DNA of 35,787 nt from Syntrophorhabdaceae bacterium (GTDB lineage Bacteria; Desulfobacterota; Syntrophorhabdia; Syntrophorhabdales; Syntrophorhabdaceae): the NCBI GenBank assembly GCA_028713955.1, contig JAQTNJ010000010.1, positions 1-35,787 of the forward strand. Reading direction: 5' to 3'. This document shows, piece by piece, positions 1 through 9,714 of the stretch (position 1 is its first letter; each line of letters starts with the position of its first letter). The notes beneath the pieces are model-generated. The model worked only from the letters and a program-made list of their open reading frames with translations, was not told where the DNA came from and ran no database searches. Both the position numbers and the translations under genes were made by a program.

Positions 1-61
1 TGTAATACAGGTCCTGCTTTCTCAGAAAGATTTCATTAAACCGATTAGAGTGAGGATTCAT
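1..61 (-). CDS. 5' end of an unidentified protein (runs off the window)
   Basis: An ATG on the minus strand at 61-59 is preceded by a strong Shine-Dalgarno (AAGGAAG, about 7 bases upstream), and the frame stays open for 20 codons to the window edge (MNPHSNRFNEIF...). It lies 61 bases downstream of the dCache-HD-GYP gene in the same direction, so it is probably the next gene of that operon. Nothing in 20 residues identifies it. Confidence 0.5.
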   Translation of the reverse strand, partial: MNPHSNRFNEIFLRKQDLYY

Positions 62-122
62 TTTAATACTTCCTTTTATAAAAAGTCACATTTATACATC
101 CGGGTTTTTTCACTCGGTCCTC

Positions 123-2018
123 CTATTCAAAACTGAATCCTTTTTCCTTGAATACCTTTATACAGGCGCCCACTGCCGCATTGTCATAGAGCACGCCCCT
201 GTTTTTTCTGATCTCATCAAGGGCGGCGTCTATGCCCCGTGCAGGACGGTAAGGACGGTTGGAGGCAATAGCTTCAACAACATCGGCTACCGCGATGATC
301 CGCGCCTCCAGTATGATCTCTTCTCCCTTCAATCCCTGGGGATATCCTGAGCCGTCAAGCCTTTCATGGTGCTGGAGCACTATTTTGGCTATGGGAGAGG
401 GCAACTCAACGTCTTTCAATATATCGTATCCTGTCTGAGGGTGAACCTTGATAAGACTGTATTCTATATCTGTGAGTTTAGTGGGCTTGCTTAATATCTC
501 AGCGGGTACCGACAACTTCCCGATATCGTGGATGGTGCCTGCCATCCTGATGTTTCCAATCGTATCATTTGAAAGATCCATCTCCTGTGCAATACTGCGG
601 GCAAGGCTTGACACCCTTTTCTGGTGGCCTGCGGTATAAGGATCCCTGGTTTCCAACATCAGTGATATGACCTGAATGGTACCGACTAAGCTCTTTCTCA
701 GCCTCTCTTCTACCTGTTTGCGCTCGGTGATCTCCTCAACAGTCCCCTCGAAGTGGAGCACCTTGCCTGTCGCATCCTTCACGACATGGGAGTTGGTTGA
801 TGTCCATATGATGCTCCCGTCTTTCCGGTATACCTGCGCCTCAAAGCCATTGACCCTTCCCTTTCCTTCAAGGATTTCCCGATACCTCTTCCTGTCTTCA
901 GGGTTTAAGTAGAGTTGTTCACCAACATTGGTAATGCTCGCCACCATCTCTTCCGGAGATGAGAATCCGTGGATATGTGCCATCGCAGGGTTTACACTGA
1001 TAAAATGTCCTTCAGGTGTTGTCTGGAAGATACCCTCGGTAATATTTTCAAAGATGGAGCGGTATTTCTCTTCGCTTTCCATCAACTTCTCCTCAGAGGC
1101 AAGGAGCGCAAAGGCTTGCTGCAACACGACACGCTTCCGCATAAACACCATTGCGAAACCCATGAGCAGATAGAGGATGAAAGCGGTAATAGCCGTATGA
1201 ATAAAATTGGAGGAAAGCGAAACGAGTGTCGCGCCCTTCTCTTTTTCAACCACAACAATCCACATAAATGCCTTCACAAGGGCACTCGCGGTGATCACGT
1301 CGCCTGAAAATGAAAAGGGATATTTTACTACATCTTTTTCATGAGACAACCTGTTGCTGCAGATAATATTCCCCATCTGGTCTATGATGGTAATCTTTGT
1401 CGCTTCATCAGGTATAAGCGGCTGTATATCATTCACAAGAACATCCGTGCGGAGAGCAACGGACAGTATACCAACTGTGTTCTCTTTCTCATCAAAAACA
1501 GGGACTGAAAAGACAATGGCAGTGCCTTTTTTGCCGGCAGTTAATTGAAAAACACCCGACACGTAGGGTTGCCATCTGTTACTTACGCCCTTGTACCAGT
1601 CACGATACGAAAGGTCTTTATTGATCGTCCCGGGGAAATAGGGATAATTGACCCAGAGGACACCGTTAAGATCTGTTATGAAGATCAAGTCGATTTTAGG
1701 GTTGTTCTTTTTTATGTCGGCAAGATGTGTTGTTGCGGCCTCGAAACCCTTCTTTCTCACTGCATCAATGAATGAATGTCTTGTTGCGTATGACTGGAGT
1801 ACCCCGATCATCGATTTGTCATACTCCTCCATCATATGCGCAATATGATTCGCAATAGTGTTGTTTAATTTGCCCGTATCCCTTATTGCATCCATAACGT
1901 GGACATATTCAATATTAAAAGCCATGGCGAATATGGTGACAAAAAGCAGTAACTGGATCAAGAAAAACAGCCTTGGTTTTTTGATCCAGTTCATCAAGTG
2001 TCTGGAGAGATCGATCAT
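123..2018 (-). CDS. Membrane sensor c-di-GMP phosphodiesterase: dCache-PAS-HD-GYP
   Basis: This 631-residue protein has an N-terminal membrane segment (about 17-36) and a periplasmic dCache-type sensor (about 40-270, with a YRDWYKG motif typical of small-ligand Cache pockets). A second membrane segment (about 272-292), a PAS domain (about 315-437) and a C-terminal HD-GYP domain (439-631) follow. The HD dyad is at 497-498 and GYP at 558-560, inside DGSGYPQGL, so it should be an active enzyme hydrolysing cyclic di-GMP; catalysis is inferred from these motifs. The start overlaps the stop of the upstream receiver gene by 4 bases, implying translational coupling. Its HD-GYP is strikingly similar to that of the gene at 2471-4738, including shared VPAEILSKP and NRPYRP/HRPYRP stretches, so the two are paralogues. 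The extracellular ligand cannot be told from the sequence. Confidence 0.9.
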   Translation of the reverse strand: MIDLSRHLMNWIKKPRLFFLIQLLLFVTIFAMAFNIEYVHVMDAIRDTGKLNNTIANHIAHMMEEYDKSMIGVLQSYATRHSFIDAVRKKGFEAATTHLADIKKNNPKIDLIFITDLNGVLWVNYPYFPGTINKDLSYRDWYKGVSNRWQPYVSGVFQLTAGKKGTAIVFSVPVFDEKENTVGILSVALRTDVLVNDIQPLIPDEATKITIIDQMGNIICSNRLSHEKDVVKYPFSFSGDVITASALVKAFMWIVVVEKEKGATLVSLSSNFIHTAITAFILYLLMGFAMVFMRKRVVLQQAFALLASEEKLMESEEKYRSIFENITEGIFQTTPEGHFISVNPAMAHIHGFSSPEEMVASITNVGEQLYLNPEDRKRYREILEGKGRVNGFEAQVYRKDGSIIWTSTNSHVVKDATGKVLHFEGTVEEITERKQVEERLRKSLVGTIQVISLMLETRDPYTAGHQKRVSSLARSIAQEMDLSNDTIGNIRMAGTIHDIGKLSVPAEILSKPTKLTDIEYSLIKVHPQTGYDILKDVELPSPIAKIVLQHHERLDGSGYPQGLKGEEIILEARIIAVADVVEAIASNRPYRPARGIDAALDEIRKNRGVLYDNAAVGACIKVFKEKGFSFE

Positions 2019-2395
2019 ATTGCTAAGTCCTCATTTTTAAGTAATCTTTTCAATAAGGGCTTTAGTTCTTTATGGATTAACTGCTTTAAAAGATAGTACG
2101 AGGCCCCTGCCGATTCCGCATCTCTGCGCAGTTTTATATCGTCAAACCCGGTCAGCATGACAACCCTGGCAGATGGCAAAAAACTCTTAATATGTTTTGT
2201 TGCCTCAATACCGTCCATCCCGGGCATGCTGATATCCATAAAGATTACATCCGGCTCAGTTGCCCGTGCGAGAGCGATACTCTCTTCACCGTTTGACGCC
2301 TGCAGCACCTCACAATCAGGGAACAGTATGTCTAATAATGCCATGAGTAACGACCGTATTGGTTCATTGTCATCGACGATCATAATTTTTGCCAT
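2015..2395 (-). CDS. Single-domain response regulator (CheY-like receiver)
   Basis: A 126-residue stand-alone receiver. The acidic pair is D8-D9, the phosphoacceptor D54 (FMDISMPGMDG), the switch threonine T82 and the conserved lysine K104. There is no output domain. A good ribosome site (AAGGGG) precedes ATG 2395. It sits between two HD-GYP genes and overlaps the downstream one by 4 bases. It probably receives phosphate from the CheA or the hybrid kinase of this cluster and acts by protein contact, perhaps on the neighbouring phosphodiesterases; that role is inferred from position only. Confidence 0.9.
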   Translation of the reverse strand: MAKIMIVDDNEPIRSLLMALLDILFPDCEVLQASNGEESIALARATEPDVIFMDISMPGMDGIEATKHIKSFLPSARVVMLTGFDDIKLRRDAESAGASYYLLKQLIHKELKPLLKRLLKNEDLAI

Positions 2396-2470
2396 TCATA
2401 TCCCCTTTATGCGATAGTCCGCAATACCGATCTAAAAGAAATCCTGGTGCTGTGCCTTATGTACAACGAT

Positions 2471-4738
2471 CTATTCAAACTTAAATCCCTTCTCCCTGAA
2501 TAGCCGTACACAAGCATCAACGGCACCGGGATCATAGAGAATACCCTTGTTCTTTACTATTTCTTCAAGGGCAAGATCTATCCCAAGGCTCGGACGGTAG
2601 GGACGGTGGGAGGCCATGGCTTCAACAACATCAGCAACAGTTAATATCTTTGCCTCAAGGAAGATCTGCCCATTCCTGAGGCCCTGGGGATAGCCGGAGC
2701 CATCGATCTTTTCATGATGCTGACGCACAAAGGCAGCAACAGGCCAGGGGAACTCTACATCCTTAAGTATGTCATATCCCGCCTCTACGTGCGTCTTGAC
2801 AAGCTCGAACTCTATTTCAGAGAGCTTACCCGGTTTACTCAGGATCTCTGCCGGGACATATAATTTGCCGATGTCATGAATGAGACCTGCCATCCTTAAA
2901 CCCTCAATCTCGTGTTCAGTGAGGTTCAATGCTTTGCCTATCGCAAATGCAAGATCGGTGACCCTCCTCTGATGGCCTGCCGTATAGGGGTCACGAACCT
3001 CGACGGCATGCGCCATAACGCTTATCGTTCCCCCCATCGCCCTTTCCAGTTTACCCATACTCTGCTTGAGAGCATCTTCTGCCTTTATCAGTCCCGTGAT
3101 GTCGTTGCACGCCACAAGACACTGACCTGATGCCATTTGTACAGGTCTGAACTTGACAACCTTTCTTGACCCATCTTTGCACGTTACTTCAAAAGTTTCC
3201 GAGATTTGCTCCCCTGCCTTTAATTTCTCTATATCTGCTTTCCATGCAGAAGCCACGGAGTGCCTGTATGCAGGATCAGGATACACCTTCTGAGACCAGG
3301 TTTTGCCGTTGGGAACATCATAGGGTGTATAACCGAACATCTCTTCAAATGCAGCGTTGAAGTACTGAAAGTCTCCATCCTGACCGATCATAATCATTCC
3401 GAAGGGTGCGTTGTCAACGAGGGATAGGAATTTCTGCCTTTCCGTAATGATCCTTTCTTCGGCCTTTTTCCGTTCTGTTATATCTTCGATGGTACCTTCG
3501 TAGTATAGGATCTCCCCATCTTTGTTACTGATTTTCCGTGCATTCATTGAAACCCAGAAGGTGGCTTCGTCCTTCCGACGCAGTTCCGCCTCAAAATTGT
3601 TTACCACGTTTTTTTCATGCAAGAGGCTCCTGAATAGATCTCTCTCTTCCGGCCTGACGTAGAGTTCTTCTTTTATAGATTTAACTGTGGCAATCAACTC
3701 TTCCGGTGTGTCATATCCATACATCCGGGCAAGGGCGGGGTTGGCTGTGATGAAAAGGCCCTCAGGCGTGGTCTGGAAGATACCTTCTACGGAGTTCTCG
3801 AAGATGCTGCGATACTTCTCCTCTGCCTGACGTATCTTGTCGTATAACCAGGAGCTCTCCAACACGGGCGCAACAATACTTATCAGGATGCTCAAGCCCT
3901 TTATCTGGCCCAGCGTGAAGGCACGCCGGCTCTGCGTGGTGTTCACATTTAATACTCCGAGCAGATTGCCACCCGCGATGATGGGCATTGATACGGCGCT
4001 GTTTATGTCTTTCCTTGGGTTAACCGGCTTGAAACGGGCATCCTCAACCTTGCCGTTGAGTGTAACCAACTGGTGATTTCGTGCAACCCAGCCTGCGATG
4101 CTATCGTCCATGGGTACCCGTGTCCCTATGAATTGCTCCAGATGTTTCCCCTTGGCTATAGCAATGTAGAGCTCGCTTTTGTCGTCTTCTGCGGTAAGCA
4201 TGATGGATGCCTCATCGGCCTGGCACTGCTGGAGCGCAGCATCTAAAAGCTTATTAAGGATCGTCCGGATATCGAAGGGGAAGGCAACCAATGTTGCCAG
4301 TTCGTGAACCGCTACTGTTTCCTGCAACTGGATATTTTCAAGCTTAAGCCGCCGCACCTCCATTGCCCGTGTAATAAGCGGCAGCAGGAGATTTATCCTG
4401 AAAGGTTTAAGTATATAATCAAAGGCGCCCGATTGCATAGCTTCCACGGCGGTCTGCACAGTACCCTGGCCTGTCATGATAATACTTATTATGTTGCGGT
4501 CTATCCCGAGGGCAGACTTAAAAAGGGTTATTCCATCCATTCCCGGCATCATAAGGTCGGTGAGTAATACGTCAAAATCCTTGTGCTTCAGGACTTCGAG
4601 GGCCTTTTCGCCTGATGTAAAGCCTGTTGTCTCGTATCCCTTTCCTGTCAGGGTTTCGCAGAGAACGGTCATCAACTCCTGCTCGTCGTCTACTATCAGG
4701 ATACTGCCTAAATTGAATTTTGATGTCTTTTCCGCCAT
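2471..4738 (-). CDS. Response-regulator phosphodiesterase: REC-GAF-PAS-PAS-HD-GYP
   Basis: This 755-residue cytoplasmic protein has no membrane segment. Order of domains: receiver (about 10-130; D61 phosphoacceptor, K111), GAF (about 140-300), two PAS domains (about 307-430 and 435-555) and HD-GYP (563-755; HD at 621-622, GYP at 682-684). The motifs needed for c-di-GMP hydrolysis are intact. It starts 12 bases after the stop of the REC-histidine kinase gene, which follows cheB. It therefore occupies the place that the diguanylate cyclase WspR takes in the Pseudomonas wsp operon, but with the opposite predicted activity. Phosphorylation of D61 by the local CheA or kinase is the likely control; GAF and PAS ligands are unknown. 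Confidence 0.9.
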   Translation of the reverse strand: MAEKTSKFNLGSILIVDDEQELMTVLCETLTGKGYETTGFTSGEKALEVLKHKDFDVLLTDLMMPGMDGITLFKSALGIDRNIISIIMTGQGTVQTAVEAMQSGAFDYILKPFRINLLLPLITRAMEVRRLKLENIQLQETVAVHELATLVAFPFDIRTILNKLLDAALQQCQADEASIMLTAEDDKSELYIAIAKGKHLEQFIGTRVPMDDSIAGWVARNHQLVTLNGKVEDARFKPVNPRKDINSAVSMPIIAGGNLLGVLNVNTTQSRRAFTLGQIKGLSILISIVAPVLESSWLYDKIRQAEEKYRSIFENSVEGIFQTTPEGLFITANPALARMYGYDTPEELIATVKSIKEELYVRPEERDLFRSLLHEKNVVNNFEAELRRKDEATFWVSMNARKISNKDGEILYYEGTIEDITERKKAEERIITERQKFLSLVDNAPFGMIMIGQDGDFQYFNAAFEEMFGYTPYDVPNGKTWSQKVYPDPAYRHSVASAWKADIEKLKAGEQISETFEVTCKDGSRKVVKFRPVQMASGQCLVACNDITGLIKAEDALKQSMGKLERAMGGTISVMAHAVEVRDPYTAGHQRRVTDLAFAIGKALNLTEHEIEGLRMAGLIHDIGKLYVPAEILSKPGKLSEIEFELVKTHVEAGYDILKDVEFPWPVAAFVRQHHEKIDGSGYPQGLRNGQIFLEAKILTVADVVEAMASHRPYRPSLGIDLALEEIVKNKGILYDPGAVDACVRLFREKGFKFE

Positions 4739-4750
4739 GATTTCTGCTCC

Positions 4751-6313
4751 TTATTCATCTAATTTCTCCTCACGAAGACTGCCAGAGGTGGCTGAGTTCA
4801 ATGAGGACGGGAAGACAACACGAACTGTTGTGCCCCTTGGAATTTCGCAACTGCTTTTAATCTCGAACGTTCCTTTGTGGCCCCGAACAACACGTCTGCA
4901 GATTGCCAGTCCCAGGCCCGTGCCCTTCCCCTCCGGTTTCGTGGTAAAAAATGTTTCCATCATCCTGAGCAGAATCTCAGGCGGTATGCCCATACCCGTA
5001 TCGGCAATCTCAATAACGACAAAGGCTCTGCCTTTGGGATCGGGGCTGACAATTTCAGATTTCAGATTTGAGATTTGAGATTTTTCAATTCTGTTCTCTG
5101 ATCCCTGGTCCCTGACCTCTGACCCCTGACCCCTGACCCCTGTTTCCTGATCCCTGCCCTCTGACCCCTGTGTATACGTGCGGATCGTAAGCGTCCCACC
5201 CTCGGGCATGGCGTCGCTCGCATTCGTGAACAGGTTCAGGAACAACTGTCTCAATTGCTGACGGTCTGCATGGATTTTCGGCACGTCGGGCGCAAACTCC
5301 CGTATGATCTTTACATTGTATTTGCGTAAGTGGTAATGAACAAGTTCGAGGGTATTTTCTATCTCTTCACAGATATCCACCGTAGAGGTCTGCGGCTGCC
5401 CCCGGCGGCTGAACAGCAGGAGGTTGGCAACGAGCTTGCCCATTCGTTCAACTTCCTGTCCAATGATCTCCAGTTCCCGCAGGTACGGGGCATCCCCGGA
5501 TATTTGGGCCGTCAAGGATTCGAGCCGAAGGCTGACAATGGCAAGCGGATTGTTCAGCTCATGGGCAATGCTCGCCGCCAGTTCCCCCATTGTCGCCAGC
5601 TTCTCCACCTGCAAAAGCTGCTGGGATATAATCTTTATTTCTTCGCTTTTTCTCTCTATTTCCACTGTTCGCTCGGTAACCCGGTGATCCAGCTCCAAAT
5701 TCAATTGAAGCAATTCTGCATTCGTCTTTTGCAGTGTATCACGTAAGGCAAAAAGTTCTTTATTGACTTCATCAAGTTCACAATTTTTTTCAATAGCGTT
5801 CTCGTAAGTTGAGAGAAGCAGGTTTATAGCCTGGACACGGTCCGATTTAATGTAGTGTCTGTCTCCGGCAAAATAAACCTCTATTCCTTGCTCAGAGTCA
5901 GCCGATTGGAGGAATTCCCGGTTGGCAAGTACATGCTCTACACGCGATAGGATGAATTTATCCTTGTATGGCTTCGTTATAAAGTTGTCGGCGCCGCATT
6001 TAAGACCGTTGACGACCTCTTCCGGATTGGAAAGACTCGTGAGGAGTATGACCGGTATTGTGCTGAGGGTAATGTCATCCTTGATGATGCGGCACAATTC
6101 GTATCCGTCCATGACCGGCATAATGATATCGCTGATGATGAGATCCGGCTTCTCGTTCTTAAGCAACTCAAGGGCTTCCTTACCGTCTTTTGCTATTGAC
6201 ACATCATACCCGTGTCCAGAGAGCAGGTGCTCGAGCCTTGCTGCCTGCGTCAGGCTGTCTTCAACGACAATAATGTGCACTTTTTCTTTCTCTGTATGTT
6301 CTGCTACTTTCAT
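4751..6313 (-). CDS. Hybrid histidine kinase: N-terminal REC, HisKA, HATPase
   Basis: 520 residues. An N-terminal receiver (D62, K114) is followed by a coiled-coil linker (about 160-235), a HisKA helix with H251 in IAHELNNPLA, and a HATPase domain. The ATPase has an N box at about 360-373 (N364), G1 box DTGMGIP at 438-444 and G2 box GTGLGLA at 464-470. No membrane segment is present. Between the N and G1 boxes, residues about 382-427 form a hydrophilic insert rich in G, S, E, R, D and Q. It is encoded by a degenerate short-period DNA tract and is not normal for the fold. The start overlaps the stop of cheB by 4 bases. The receiver may take phosphate from CheA, making this kinase a relay to the downstream HD-GYP genes (inference). 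Confidence 0.9.
   Translation of the reverse strand: MKVAEHTEKEKVHIIVVEDSLTQAARLEHLLSGHGYDVSIAKDGKEALELLKNEKPDLIISDIIMPVMDGYELCRIIKDDITLSTIPVILLTSLSNPEEVVNGLKCGADNFITKPYKDKFILSRVEHVLANREFLQSADSEQGIEVYFAGDRHYIKSDRVQAINLLLSTYENAIEKNCELDEVNKELFALRDTLQKTNAELLQLNLELDHRVTERTVEIERKSEEIKIISQQLLQVEKLATMGELAASIAHELNNPLAIVSLRLESLTAQISGDAPYLRELEIIGQEVERMGKLVANLLLFSRRGQPQTSTVDICEEIENTLELVHYHLRKYNVKIIREFAPDVPKIHADRQQLRQLFLNLFTNASDAMPEGGTLTIRTYTQGSEGRDQETGVRGQGSEVRDQGSENRIEKSQISNLKSEIVSPDPKGRAFVVIEIADTGMGIPPEILLRMMETFFTTKPEGKGTGLGLAICRRVVRGHKGTFEIKSSCEIPRGTTVRVVFPSSLNSATSGSLREEKLDE
5050..5170 (-). repeat. Degenerate short-period repeat tract inside the hybrid kinase gene
   Basis: On the plus strand the tract is a run of variants of CCCTGAC/CCTGATCC followed by variants of ATTTCAG/ATTTGAG. 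It stays open in the kinase frame and encodes the insert near residues 382-427. Similar CCCTGA-type tracts occur in cheA (9233-9290) and after the first MCP gene (9690-9730). Confidence 0.8.
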
Positions 6314-7359
6314 TTGCCACCTACCAGTCTTTTCAGCAAGATTGCAATTGCCTCCGGAGAAAGGACATGCATGGCCGCGCCGAGGGCAACCGCCTCTCCG
6401 GGCATACCATAGATCACACTCGTCTGCTCATCCTGGACAATGGTCACAGCCCCTTTCTCTCTCATGATCTTAAGTTCCCTCGCGCCGTCCTTCCCCATGC
6501 CTGTGAGCAGCATGCCGATCGCGTGTTCCCCGAAGACCCTTGCTACAGAACGAAAGAGGTGTGAGACGGAAGGGCGCAGACCATTTTCGGGTTCCCCATT
6601 GTTCAGAATAATCCTCTTGTCAGCATCTACCTCCATATGAAATCCATCCGGTGCAACGTAGGCATGCCCGGGTAAAGGTGATTCACCTTGCTCGGCAACT
6701 TTTACATGGAAGCTGCAAGAATTCGACAACCAATCCGCAAAACCCTGAACAAATCCCGGTGCAATATGCTGGACAATAAAAAGGGGAGCGCGAAAGTCTT
6801 TCGGCAATCGAGACAAAATCGCTTCTACCACTGGCGGTCCGCCTGTTGAGGCTCCTATGGCAACGGCTTTTATATCTGTTATCGTGTGCGCCGGTTCACT
6901 GACCGGTGAAATGACGGGGATGTATTTTTTTAATGTTACTTGCGGCCGCCGTCTGACCACCTTAACTTCCGACATAAGTTTTACCATCTGGATGAGTTCT
7001 TTCACCTGGTCTTTATGGTCCGGATGCATAACACCAACAGGCTTTCTAACGGCTGCAAGGGCACCGGCCTCCATTGTCATGAAGGTCTTTTTCACCTCAT
7101 TGGGGTCCCAACTCGCGCTTACAACCACGATTGGTGTGGGTGTAGTTTCCATGATGATTCTCGTTGCCTCGTATCCGTCCATCTTTGGCATGTTTATGTC
7201 CATCGTCACGATGTCAGGTCTTTTATCTCCGACCCCCTTAACGGCTTCTTCGCCGTTGCTTGCCGTTCCTACAACCTGAATATCGGGATCAGAAGAAAGG
7301 ATGTAAGTCAAAAAGTCCCGAACGACCTGTGAATCTTCAACGATGAGAACCTTTATCAT
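6310..7359 (-). CDS. cheB: CheB protein-glutamate methylesterase
   Basis: 349 residues, the usual length. The N-terminal receiver has D54 in MDINMPKMDG and K106. The C-terminal methylesterase domain (about 160-349) has all three catalytic residues: S171 in GASTGG, H198 in VQHIAPGF and D291 in TGMGKDGA. It should remove methyl groups from (and deamidate) the two MCPs encoded upstream, setting adaptation against CheR. In a Wsp-type pathway it is the WspF equivalent and restrains signalling. It lies 28 bases after cheA and overlaps the hybrid-kinase start by 4 bases. Confidence 0.96.
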   Translation of the reverse strand: MIKVLIVEDSQVVRDFLTYILSSDPDIQVVGTASNGEEAVKGVGDKRPDIVTMDINMPKMDGYEATRIIMETTPTPIVVVSASWDPNEVKKTFMTMEAGALAAVRKPVGVMHPDHKDQVKELIQMVKLMSEVKVVRRRPQVTLKKYIPVISPVSEPAHTITDIKAVAIGASTGGPPVVEAILSRLPKDFRAPLFIVQHIAPGFVQGFADWLSNSCSFHVKVAEQGESPLPGHAYVAPDGFHMEVDADKRIILNNGEPENGLRPSVSHLFRSVARVFGEHAIGMLLTGMGKDGARELKIMREKGAVTIVQDEQTSVIYGMPGEAVALGAAMHVLSPEAIAILLKRLVGGK

Positions 7360-7387
7360 TTATAACTCCTGCTTCAACTTTCAACTC

Positions 7388-9685
7388 TTATATCAGTCTT
7401 TTAATCACTTCCAACAGATTGCTTTGATCAAAACTGCTCTTTACAATATAGGCGTTTGCGCCAACATCGATGCCACGTTCCCTGTCCTCACGCGATTGAA
7501 GCGCGGTCACCAGTACAACCGGCAGTTCCGAAAGTTTCTTATCGGAGCGGATTTTAGCGGTGAGATCGAATCCATTCATCCTCGGCATATCCACGTCCGA
7601 AACCACCAGATCAAATGCACCCTCCTTCAAGGTGGTAAATCCGTCGATGCCATCCACAGCCGTCCTGACATTGTATCCGGCTGATTCCAGAATATTTTTC
7701 AACAAGGTCCGGGCGGTAATGGAATCCTCAACCACCAGAATAGTTTTTTCTTCCAGTTCAACCTCTTCCGTCACCCCAGTAACCATGGCAGGAACAGCTC
7801 CAACTTTGATTGCAGTTTCCAATAAATCAGGGATGTTTAGAATGAGCACCGTTTTACCAGACCCCAGGATCGTAGCACCAGCGATGTTGCGCACGCGGGA
7901 AAGTTGTTTGCAGAGGCTTTTCACCAATACTTCCTGCTCGTTAACCACTTCATCCACCGTAAAAGCAATTCGCTTCTCCGCAGAAGCCAGGATTACCGCG
8001 GTCAAGACATGTCCGCTGTGCGCGCCGGCGGCATCGCCTGCAGCAATCTTCCGGGGCATCCCCAAAACATTACTGAGCTTTACCAGCAAAATAGTCTGCC
8101 CGTTAAACAGAATCGTCTCCCGGTTTTCCACTGTTTTGATCTCTTCACGGTTCATCTTGATTACCATGTCCACACTTGTCGTAGGTATTATGAACAGGTG
8201 ATCATTTTCCCGAACCAGAACCCCGCGAAATGTGGCCAGGGTCATTGGCAGCGTTATCCGAAACGTGGCACCCGCATCAGAACGTGTATCCAGAGAAATG
8301 GCGCCCCCCAATCTTTCCGCACGCTCGCGGACAATGGCAAGACCAAGACCTCTCCCGGAGATGTCGGTGACAATAGGACTGGTGGATATTCCCGAGCAGT
8401 AGATCAGCGACATTGTCTGCGGTTCGCTTAACTTCCCTGCTTCCTCAATGGAAATAACACCGTGTTTAAGCGCAGCCTCCCGAACTCTGGCAACATCGAC
8501 ACCCGCGCCATCATCAGAAATGGCCATCTCAATGTTGCTGCTATCCTTCGGTGAAATGGCGATGACAATGGTTCCGTGAGCCGGCTTTTTTTTCCCGATC
8601 CGTTCGTCCGGCTTCTCTATCCCATGGTCGATGCAATTTCTCACCATATGAATAAGAGGATCCTTCATCTCTTCCAGAATGCGTCTGTCTATTTCGACCT
8701 CTCTCCCTCGAATAACCAGTTCAATATTTTTCCCTTGCTCCCGCGAAAGATCGCGCACCAGCTTCGGAAAGATCTCGAGCAGTGATGAAAAAGGGAGCAT
8801 CGATGCACGCTTCATACCATCAAGTAGATCGTCCACCATTCGTCCATGAGAACGATTGTCATACTCAATTGACTTTGCCAGGGTGCCGAGCTTACCTTCC
8901 AGGGATTTGATATAGCTATCATTCCATTCAAGGAATCCCAGTAATCTTTTAAGCTGCCCGTTGTTTTTCCCTTGTTTTTGTTCACCATTCTTCTCAAGTA
9001 ATCTACGGACCATTCGCATGTCCGGGTAGATTTTCGTCCATTCTTTTTTCCATAGATCCAAAGTGGCGTTTATATCTGCGAGGTCGGCGGTACGCTGACT
9101 CGTTGCCAGTTTCACCAAAAGTAACTCTTCAGCCTGAAGCAACAGGGTATCCAGCTTTGTCGTGGATATCCGTACCGTCTCCGTTGCAACCGGCTTCGTG
9201 TAACCAACCTCCTGTCTTGCCTCTTGTTTCCCACCTACCACTCCTTGGTCCTTGATCCCTGCCCCCCAATCCCCGATCCCCGTCCCCTTGGCTGCCTCTT
9301 CAAGTTTCCCGATCAACTCTGCTTCCTTTGATTTCTCGTCGGCCGTGCGTTCCGCCTCACCGGCGGAAAGAAACCGACGCAGACCGTCAACCGTCTCATG
9401 GAGCAGGTCAAACAATTCCGCAGACAATGTAATTTCGTTACGCTTCATGGCAGCAAAGACGCTCTCCAGGGACTGGCAGATCATCTCGATCTCCGTAACG
9501 TTGACAGATCGGGCTGCGCCCTTCAGGCTGTGCGCCTCGCGGAAGATATTCTCGATGGCCTTCGCCCGCCTTTGTGCATCAGACGTTTTCTCCACCTCAA
9601 CGAGAAGGGAAGACATGGCACTTATGTGTTCATCGGCCTCGATTTTAAAGGTTGCCAGCAATTTTTTCAGAAAGTCATCTTTCAT
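7388..9685 (-). CDS. cheA: CheA-type histidine kinase with C-terminal receiver (WspE/FrzE-like)
   Basis: 765 residues. The Hpt domain carries phospho-His H52 in REAHSLKGAARS. No clear CheY-binding P2 domain is visible. A low-complexity linker (about 134-152) is encoded by a repeat tract. Next come a long helical dimerisation region (about 170-300) and the ATPase domain (N box HMVRNCIDHGIE 346-357, DDGAGVD 391-397, GRGLGL 444-449). A CheW-like P5 domain (about 483-630) and a C-terminal receiver (about 645-765; D697, K749) complete it. The CheA-REC layout and length match WspE of the Wsp (ACF) class of chemosensory pathways. It should couple to the two CheW proteins and the MCPs encoded upstream and phosphorylate its own receiver, CheB and the receiver proteins downstream. 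Confidence 0.95.
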   Translation of the reverse strand: MKDDFLKKLLATFKIEADEHISAMSSLLVEVEKTSDAQRRAKAIENIFREAHSLKGAARSVNVTEIEMICQSLESVFAAMKRNEITLSAELFDLLHETVDGLRRFLSAGEAERTADEKSKEAELIGKLEEAAKGTGIGDWGAGIKDQGVVGGKQEARQEVGYTKPVATETVRISTTKLDTLLLQAEELLLVKLATSQRTADLADINATLDLWKKEWTKIYPDMRMVRRLLEKNGEQKQGKNNGQLKRLLGFLEWNDSYIKSLEGKLGTLAKSIEYDNRSHGRMVDDLLDGMKRASMLPFSSLLEIFPKLVRDLSREQGKNIELVIRGREVEIDRRILEEMKDPLIHMVRNCIDHGIEKPDERIGKKKPAHGTIVIAISPKDSSNIEMAISDDGAGVDVARVREAALKHGVISIEEAGKLSEPQTMSLIYCSGISTSPIVTDISGRGLGLAIVRERAERLGGAISLDTRSDAGATFRITLPMTLATFRGVLVRENDHLFIIPTTSVDMVIKMNREEIKTVENRETILFNGQTILLVKLSNVLGMPRKIAAGDAAGAHSGHVLTAVILASAEKRIAFTVDEVVNEQEVLVKSLCKQLSRVRNIAGATILGSGKTVLILNIPDLLETAIKVGAVPAMVTGVTEEVELEEKTILVVEDSITARTLLKNILESAGYNVRTAVDGIDGFTTLKEGAFDLVVSDVDMPRMNGFDLTAKIRSDKKLSELPVVLVTALQSREDRERGIDVGANAYIVKSSFDQSNLLEVIKRLI
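9233..9290 (-). repeat. Degenerate CCCTGA/ATCCC tract in the CheA linker
   Basis: Repeated variants of TTGATCCCTG and AATCCCCGATCCCCG on the plus strand encode the Gly-rich linker near residues 134-152 of CheA, between the Hpt and dimerisation regions. It belongs to the same family as the tract in the hybrid kinase gene. Confidence 0.7.
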
Positions 9686-9714
9686 TGTCCAGCCCTCTCG
9701 TTACCTGACCCCTG

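Noticed and set aside
4476-5078. Open frame of 200 codons on the plus strand
   Set aside because: It lies opposite the conserved REC-GAF-PAS and kinase genes and has no protein-family features.
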